In this document: one piece after another, positions 59,083 through 64,000 of the stretch | Layout of the letters: the number at the start of each line of letters is the position of its first letter | Position numbering within the stretch: position 1 is the first letter of the stretch | NCBI GenBank assembly: GCA_958295835.1 | Contig: OY282378.1 | Location: 4,675,694 to 4,739,693 of the forward strand | Source: an uncultured Gammaproteobacteria bacterium | Lineage (GTDB): Bacteria > Pseudomonadota > Gammaproteobacteria > HK1 | Direction: 5' to 3' | Length of the DNA stretch: 64,000 bases | Program-made: the position numbers and the translations under genes | Notes under the pieces: model-generated | Database searches by the model: none | Seen by the model: only the letters and a program-made list of their open reading frames with translations | What the model was told of the DNA's origin: nothing

Positions 59083-60566
59083 CGGACCGCATCCGAATCG
59101 CCGGCGTCGGCGTCGACACCCGGCACTGGATCGGCGGGGAGCGGATCGCATCGCCCGGGCGCTTCTCCGTGTTCTCGCCCATCGACGGCGAGCCGCTGGC
59201 GGAAGTGAGCGCCGGCTCCGATCGGGAAGCGGAGGATGCGGTGCGGGCGGCGCGCGAGGCGTTTCCGCGCTGGGCCGCGCTCGGGCCGGCCGGACGCCGG
59301 CCCATCCTCGACCGGCTTGCCAACGGCATCCTCGCCCGCATCGACGAGCTCTCGGCCGTCGAGACCCGCGACAACGGCTCCCTGCTCATCGGCAACCGGA
59401 AGAACGTGATGGCGCGATGCGCACACAACGTCGCGTTCTTCGCCGAGCTTGCGTGCCGGATGGGAGGCGAGGTCATCGCCGGCGACACGGTGGACAACCA
59501 CGTCCGCTACGAGCCCTCCGGGGTGGCGGCGCTGATCACGCCCTGGAACGCCCCGCTGATGCTGAGCACGTGGAAGGTCGGCCCGGCCCTGGCCGCGGGC
59601 AACACCGTGGTGCTCAAGCCCCCCGAATGGGCGCCGCTCACCTGCTCGATGCTCGCGGACGTCGCCGCCGAGGCGGGCCTCCCGGCGGGCGTGCTCAACG
59701 TCCTGCAAGGCACCGGCGAGGAGGCGGGCGCCGCCCTGGCCGCGCATCCGGGCCTCGCCCGCCTCAGCTTCACCGGCTCTCCCCGCACCGCACGGCGCAT
59801 CGGCCGCTCGGCGGCGGAATCGCTCACCCCCGTCAGCTTCGAGCTGGGCGGGAAATCTCCCTTCATCGTGTTCGCGGACGCGGATCCGGACGCCGCCGCG
59901 CGCACCATCGCCCGCCAGTACGTCAACGCGGGACAGGTCTGCCTGGCCGGAACCCGGATCCTGGTCGAGGCCGGGATCGCGGAGCCGCTGCTCGCGAAGG
60001 TCCGGGCCGAGACCGGAACGCTCCCGGTCGGAGACCCACGGGACCTCGCCACCCGGATCGGTCCTCTGATCCACCCGCGCCAGCACGAACGGGTCAGGGG
60101 CTACGTGGAACGGGCGCTGGCGCACGGGGCGCGGGTGCTCTTCGGCGGTGGGCCGCATCCCTTCGGCGATCTGTACTACCAACCCACCCTGCTGGAAGGC
60201 GCCGCCCCGGGCGACGAGATCTTCGACGAGGAAGTCTTCGGCCCGGTGCTGACCTGGAACACGTTCGGCGACGAGGACGAAGCCGTGGCGCTTGCCAACG
60301 CCACCCGCTACGGGCTCGCGGCCATGGTGTACACGGGCGATCCGGCCCGGGCGGAGCGGGTCGCCGCCGCGGTCGTCGCCGGCACGGTGTGGGTGAACTG
60401 CTACTTCGTCCGGGATCTGGCCGCCCCCTTCGGCGGCACTCGAATCTCCGGCATCGGGCGCGAGGGCGGACGGTGGAGCTTCGATTTCTTCTGCGACGTG
60501 AAGAACGTGGCGGTGCGCAGGGGAAGCTTCGGGGTCGGGCAGGGAGGCGGGCAGTCGCGAGGGTGA
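59079..60566 (+). CDS. aldehyde dehydrogenase
   Basis: 495 residues from GTG 59079. The catalytic Glu is in SFELGGKSPFIVF (about 254) and the nucleophile Cys in NAGQVCLAGTRI (about 288); PWNAPLM is the NAD-binding Asn region and WVNCYFVRDLAAPFGG the C-terminal motif. Because it is coupled to the HpaB-like gene, a 5-carboxymethyl-2-hydroxymuconate semialdehyde dehydrogenase (HpaE-like) role is one possibility. Its 3' end has a diverged second copy just downstream. Confidence 0.9.
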   Translation: MTDRIRIAGVGVDTRHWIGGERIASPGRFSVFSPIDGEPLAEVSAGSDREAEDAVRAAREAFPRWAALGPAGRRPILDRLANGILARIDELSAVETRDNGSLLIGNRKNVMARCAHNVAFFAELACRMGGEVIAGDTVDNHVRYEPSGVAALITPWNAPLMLSTWKVGPALAAGNTVVLKPPEWAPLTCSMLADVAAEAGLPAGVLNVLQGTGEEAGAALAAHPGLARLSFTGSPRTARRIGRSAAESLTPVSFELGGKSPFIVFADADPDAAARTIARQYVNAGQVCLAGTRILVEAGIAEPLLAKVRAETGTLPVGDPRDLATRIGPLIHPRQHERVRGYVERALAHGARVLFGGGPHPFGDLYYQPTLLEGAAPGDEIFDEEVFGPVLTWNTFGDEDEAVALANATRYGLAAMVYTGDPARAERVAAAVVAGTVWVNCYFVRDLAAPFGGTRISGIGREGGRWSFDFFCDVKNVAVRRGSFGVGQGGGQSRG

Positions 60567-60632
60567 GAGCCTGGCCGCCGGGCCGGTGGAGGTGAGCTGC
60601 TACGTGCAGGTGGGAGACCGCACGGTGGACAG

Positions 60633-60745
60633 CGCGGTCGTCGCGGGCACGATGGGGATGAACTGCTACTTCGTCCGGGATCCGGGCCGCCCCCTTCAGC
60701 GCCGCCGGCATCTCCGGTATCGGACGGACGGGGCAGCTCCAGCGG
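60633..60745 (+). pseudogene. fragment of an aldehyde dehydrogenase 3' end
   Basis: This non-coding stretch reads SAVVAGTMGMNCYFVRD and then drifts, matching AAVVAGTVWVNCYFVRDLAA of the gene just upstream (60367-60480). About 110 bases are recognisable, with point changes and a lost frame. Confidence 0.65.
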
Positions 60746-60775
60746 TGCGAGACTCCACCGGGACGGATTGGAACG

Positions 60776-62404
60776 TTACAACTTCCAGACCGCCACCTTG
60801 CGCCCGTCCTGCCGGCGCCCGCCTCCATCCGCCTCGCCGCCGCCCCGCCGACGTTTCCCGGTCCGGCGGTCGAACACCACCAGATGCCCTTCCTCCGCTC
60901 CGCACTGCGCCATGTACCCCAACGTCTGCTCCACCCCGCGCTCGATGGTCCACGCGAGGCTCTTGCGGTCCGTATCGCGCAACACCTTGCACTCGACCAC
61001 GAAACGCTCCCACAGGTCCGACGGCTGCCCCGACTCCCGCGGCCACAGCACCAGAAGATCCGTCGCGCCCCGCCCAAGCCCGTACTCCCGTTCGATGCGA
61101 CCGCCCCCGTTCACCACCCGCTGCAGGTACGACTGCAACAGGAGCTGCGGCCCCGCCTCTCGGTAGTCGAAGCGCCCCATCCAGTGCTCCGCGTGCTCCC
61201 CGAAGAAGGTGCGGAACGCCGTCAGCAGCTTCGTCATGTCCAACCGGCCAGCGCCGTCCACGTACCACGTCGCCTGGACGTTCGCCAGACGCTCCTGCGC
61301 CGCCGCCGTCAGCTCCCGCGGCACCACCTCCGCGTAGATCGGGTTCGCCATGCGGATCCCCCGGCCCGGCGCGATCAGCCCCAGATCCCGCACGTAGTCG
61401 ACATCGCGCTGGAAGCCGATGTCGGACACCTCACAGCCCGGCTCCTCGGCATCGCTCAGCAGCGGCTCGATGACCCGCCGCACCCGCGCCTCCTCCAGCT
61501 TGTGCGCCAACTGGTCCAGATGCGTGCGCCGCGAGAGAATGAGCTCCTCGCGGGCCGCGTAGACGTCGTCCACTTCGATGGTCCGCGAGCGGTCCCGCCC
61601 GGCCTTGTTGTCGAAGCAGGTCCCGGCGCACAGCGCGTTCACCAGCCACGGCTGGCCCCGCGTCTGCATCCACACCGAATCCAGCGCCGCCGCCGAGAAC
61701 CGCTGGCCGGTCTCTTCCGTGTGCTGCGCCATCAGCGCCCGCGTCTCGGCTTCGGTGAAGTCGCCCATGCGAAGCGACTTCGCCGCGACGTTGAACGGAC
61801 TGCCGCCGGCGATGACCTCGCCGGCGCTCGACCGGATGCGGTAGTCGCGGATGTCGCGCACCCCGCACAGCACCACGCTCTGCGGGAAGCCTTCGGGGCG
61901 TTGCTCGTAGCCGGCCCGGAGCTGGCGCAGCACCGAGAGGAGGGTGTCGCCAACCAGCGAGTCGATCTCGTCCACCAGCAGCACCAGCGGCGTCGGGTCG
62001 GCCAGGCACCAGTTGGACAGCAAGTCACCCAGCGCATCGTCCGGTCCCGACGCCCCCAGCACGTCGAGCCACGACTCATGCGGAAAGCTGTCGCCCAGGA
62101 GCCGCGCTCGCATGGCCAGCCGACTGAGGATGGCGCGAATGCCGCGCGCCACGTCGTCGCGCGCCACTTGGCCGACTTCCACGTTGGTATGCACGCAGCG
62201 GAAGTGGCCAGCCTCGCCGCTGTTGAGCAGGTCGCGCAGGGCGATGAGGGCGGAGGTCTTGCCGGTCTGGCGCGGTGCGTGCAGCACGAAGTAGCGTTTG
62301 GCACGAATCAGGTCCAGCAGCTCCTCCACGTCCATCCGGTCCAGCGGCGGGATGGCGTAGTGGTCGTCCGGGCGCACCGGCCCTTCGGTGTTGAAGCGGC
62401 GCAT
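60776..62404 (-). CDS. AAA ATPase with C-terminal PD-(D/E)XK-like nuclease region
   Basis: 542 residues. Walker A VLHAPRQTGKTSALIAL (about 40-56) and Walker B LVLLVDEIDSLVG (about 143) define a STAND/ORC-like ATPase; the last 130 residues have GRGATDLLVLWPRE and FVVECKVL, a D ... E-x-K pattern of restriction-type nucleases. Similar AAA plus nuclease-like proteins are abundant, mostly unnamed and often selfish or defence-related. It is on the opposite strand inside a catabolic cluster, next to a duplicated scrap, which suggests later insertion. Confidence 0.75.
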   Translation of the reverse strand: MRRFNTEGPVRPDDHYAIPPLDRMDVEELLDLIRAKRYFVLHAPRQTGKTSALIALRDLLNSGEAGHFRCVHTNVEVGQVARDDVARGIRAILSRLAMRARLLGDSFPHESWLDVLGASGPDDALGDLLSNWCLADPTPLVLLVDEIDSLVGDTLLSVLRQLRAGYEQRPEGFPQSVVLCGVRDIRDYRIRSSAGEVIAGGSPFNVAAKSLRMGDFTEAETRALMAQHTEETGQRFSAAALDSVWMQTRGQPWLVNALCAGTCFDNKAGRDRSRTIEVDDVYAAREELILSRRTHLDQLAHKLEEARVRRVIEPLLSDAEEPGCEVSDIGFQRDVDYVRDLGLIAPGRGIRMANPIYAEVVPRELTAAAQERLANVQATWYVDGAGRLDMTKLLTAFRTFFGEHAEHWMGRFDYREAGPQLLLQSYLQRVVNGGGRIEREYGLGRGATDLLVLWPRESGQPSDLWERFVVECKVLRDTDRKSLAWTIERGVEQTLGYMAQCGAEEGHLVVFDRRTGKRRRGGGEADGGGRRQDGRKVAVWKL

Positions 62405-62798
62405 GAATCGATTATGGCACTCTTGCCGTTATCAAATCCGCCGCACCGTCAAGGTCAATCGGTTCTCGATCTTGCGGCATGACCGCGAAACGGAATCACT
62501 CGTTGATCCAACAGCCACTCCCATGCCGGCGTCCAGCCTTGAGCGGCGGCTTCCCTGGTGGACACGATCGATTGAATATCGTCAGGAGAACAAATCAGCC
62601 CCGGCCGCACCGCGGCGCCACGGTCCGCCACGGCGCGACGCACTCGCCGCGTGGACGATGCGTTACAGCGTCCAGTGCAAATACCTTCGATGTCTTGTGA
62701 AATTCGAGCGGACCGACACGCCGTCGGAGCCGTGCACCATCGGGAGCCCGCGTTTCGTAAGATCCGCTCCCTCTGAACCGGCCTGAGGCCCCACGACC
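62405..62798. other. intergenic region with a coding-like minus-strand scrap
   Basis: No full gene. On the minus strand (62643-62455) a frame reads SPDDIQSIVSTREAAAQGWT then PAWEWLLDQRVIPF, which looks like decayed coding sequence of an unrecognised small protein. It should include promoters for the two divergent genes. Confidence 0.35.
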
Positions 62799-63596
62799 AT
62801 GACTCTGAAAGGATGGACCCTGCCGCAGAGCCCCACCGGCAAGTCTTCCCTGTTGCCGCCGCCTCCCTGGCATTACTCCGGCGAGATCATCTCCGCCGAC
62901 TTCACCGCGGACCCCGACCGGGTCGCGGAGCTGCTCCCGCCGGGCATGGCTCCGATGGGGGACGGCAGCGGCAGCTTCGTCTTCGCCGACTGGTGCTCGG
63001 CCGCGGACCATGACCCGCGTATCCGCGACGACCCCGCGATGGGGCAGTACCGCGAGGCGTACTGCGTGCTGTACGGCCTCTTCGAGGAGAAGAAGGTAAG
63101 CCGCATTCCATACATCTGGGTGGACAGCGAGCTCTCCCTCGTCCGGGGGCACGTCCAGGGCTTTCCCAAGAAGCTCGGCGACATCTTCATGACCCGCCCG
63201 GTAGAGCTGGGGCGAGGCGGCGTGCGCAAGGCGGTGGGCTCCCGCTTCGCGGCCCACGTCTCGGCGCTCGGGCGGCGGCTGGCGACGCTGAGCGTGACCC
63301 TCGAAGCGACGGTGGAGAAGTTCTATCCGCCCTCGGTGGCAAGGCCGCCCCTGCATACGCGCCTGTTCCCGTCGGTCGAGGGCGACGAGCCGTCGGTGTA
63401 CGAGTTCCAGCGGGCCAGGGTCGCGGACTTCGAGATCGGCACCGTGTTCACGGGTCACGCCACCCTGGAGTTCGGTCCGTCCGAGTACAACGAGATCGAC
63501 GCGCTCGGGCCGGTCAGCGTGCAGAAAGGTTACGTGCACTCGATGGCGTTCTCGGTCACCGGCGGCTCGGTGCAGCCGGTAGTCCCTTGCCCATGA
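62799..63596 (+). CDS. acetoacetate decarboxylase-family protein
   Basis: 265 residues. The segment VRGHVQGFPKKLGDIFMTRP contains the Lys pair (about residue 121-122) that forms the Schiff base in acetoacetate decarboxylase. Most relatives in catabolic clusters are not true acetoacetate decarboxylases and may be aldolase-dehydratases or lactonases. ATG 62799 lies in the usual place. The last residues (VTGGSVQPV) come from a repeat that recurs downstream, so the C-terminus may be extended. Confidence 0.83.
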   Translation: MTLKGWTLPQSPTGKSSLLPPPPWHYSGEIISADFTADPDRVAELLPPGMAPMGDGSGSFVFADWCSAADHDPRIRDDPAMGQYREAYCVLYGLFEEKKVSRIPYIWVDSELSLVRGHVQGFPKKLGDIFMTRPVELGRGGVRKAVGSRFAAHVSALGRRLATLSVTLEATVEKFYPPSVARPPLHTRLFPSVEGDEPSVYEFQRARVADFEIGTVFTGHATLEFGPSEYNEIDALGPVSVQKGYVHSMAFSVTGGSVQPVVPCP

Positions 63597-63783
63597 AGCC
63601 TTCGACAAGACGAGGAAGGATTGTCCGCCGGCCGGCTCCTGATTCCATGACGCCGATCCCGGGATCGGAACCGGCGCCCGGTTCCGACCATGCCGGGTCG
63701 GGGGGTACGCATTCGGTCACCGGCGGCTCGGTGCGGCCGGTTGGGGATGCGCGTTCGACCACCGGCGATTCGGCGCAGCCGGC
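63552..63783 (+). repeat. three copies of a 29-bp repeat
   Basis: TCGGTCACCGGCGGCTCGGT plus GCAGCCGGT at 63552-63580, 63713-63741 (one difference) and a weaker copy at 63755-63783. The first lies in the end of the decarboxylase-like gene, the others in the gap before the FAH gene. There are too few copies and the spacing is too irregular for CRISPR. Confidence 0.7.
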
Positions 63784-63795
63784 GGGGAGCGCACG

Positions 63796-64000
63796 ATGAG
63801 CGTGCTCGACGGGCCGCGGCGGGAGCATCGCCGGATCCTCCTCGACGGCAGGCCGCAGTGGTGCGAGCCGGACGGCGACGCGCTGGCCCTCTCCGACGAC
63901 CGCCGGATCCCGGAGGGGGACGCGGTCTACCTGCCCCCCTGCGAGCCGAGCAAGATCCTCTGCGTGCATCTCAACTTCGTTTCACGCGCGGTCGAGTTCG
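63796..64000 (+). CDS. fumarylacetoacetate hydrolase-family protein (3' end outside window)
   Basis: The first 68 residues, from ATG 63796. LPPCEPSKILCVHLNFVSRA is the well-conserved start of the FAH/HpaG fold (P.KI.CV..N...). This family splits or isomerises C-C bonds in homoprotocatechuate, gentisate and related pathways, which fits the HpaB-like and aldehyde dehydrogenase genes upstream. The catalytic domain lies beyond the window. Confidence 0.82.
   Translation, partial: MSVLDGPRREHRRILLDGRPQWCEPDGDALALSDDRRIPEGDAVYLPPCEPSKILCVHLNFVSRAVEF

Noticed and set aside
63552..63783. CRISPR array
   Set aside because: Only three diverged copies with unequal spacing, partly inside a coding region; no cas genes.

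Overview
The window is high-GC DNA from what looks like a gammaproteobacterium. The best evidence is the core gene order at 38-52 kb: rng-yhdP-mnmA, then orn-nnr-tsaE-amidase and dnaX-ybaB-recR on the other strand. No rRNA or tRNA gene was recognised, so this placement rests on gene content and order alone.

Region 1 (1-35.5 kb) is a worn defence and mobile-gene island. From the left it holds: an AAA ATPase (DUF3696 type, cut by the window edge) with a partner gene; a hicAB pair whose hicA is frameshifted; the wreck of an Eco57I-like restriction-methylase; a convergent pair of an Hsp70-like ATPase and a helical protein with a possible GrpE-like tail; several decayed toxin-antitoxin fragments; a nuclease-like protein; a lone RloA-like ATPase; a GT-C glycosyltransferase; an Mrr remnant; and an IS4-family element with exact 11-bp target duplications that has split a Uma2-family gene. 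Next come recQ and a composite type I restriction-modification locus: hsdM, toxin-antitoxin genes, hsdS, two accessory genes, an OLD-family nuclease, hsdR and a YgjP-like metalloprotease. An SbcC/SbcD-like pair on the minus strand closes the island. A 54-bp copy of the recQ 3' end lies on each side of the hsd block, and another recQ-like piece lies beyond sbcCD, so the island appears to have been built by repeated recombination around recQ-like sequence.

Region 2 (35.5-51.7 kb) is core genome: rhomboid protease, a carboxyltransferase-domain enzyme, RNase G, YhdP, MnmA, N-acetylmuramoyl-L-alanine amidase, TsaE, NAD(P)HX repair enzyme, oligoribonuclease, RecR, YbaB and DnaX.

Region 3 (52.4-64 kb) is mostly a plus-strand catabolic cluster: polysaccharide deacetylase-like hydrolase, two PaaI-type thioesterases, a two-subunit TPP-dependent decarboxylase, an FAD oxidoreductase, a 4-hydroxyphenylacetate 3-hydroxylase-like flavin monooxygenase, an aldehyde dehydrogenase, an acetoacetate decarboxylase-like protein and the start of an FAH-family hydrolase. 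It probably degrades an aromatic or other carboxylated compound, but the substrate cannot be read from sequence. An ATPase-nuclease-like gene sits inside it on the opposite strand. The most distinctive regulatory signal is a pair of overlapping palindromes in front of the monooxygenase gene.

Candidates for something undescribed are the Hsp70-like/helical gene pair (3.77-6.89 kb), the ATPase plus partner pair at the left edge, and the composite hsd locus.
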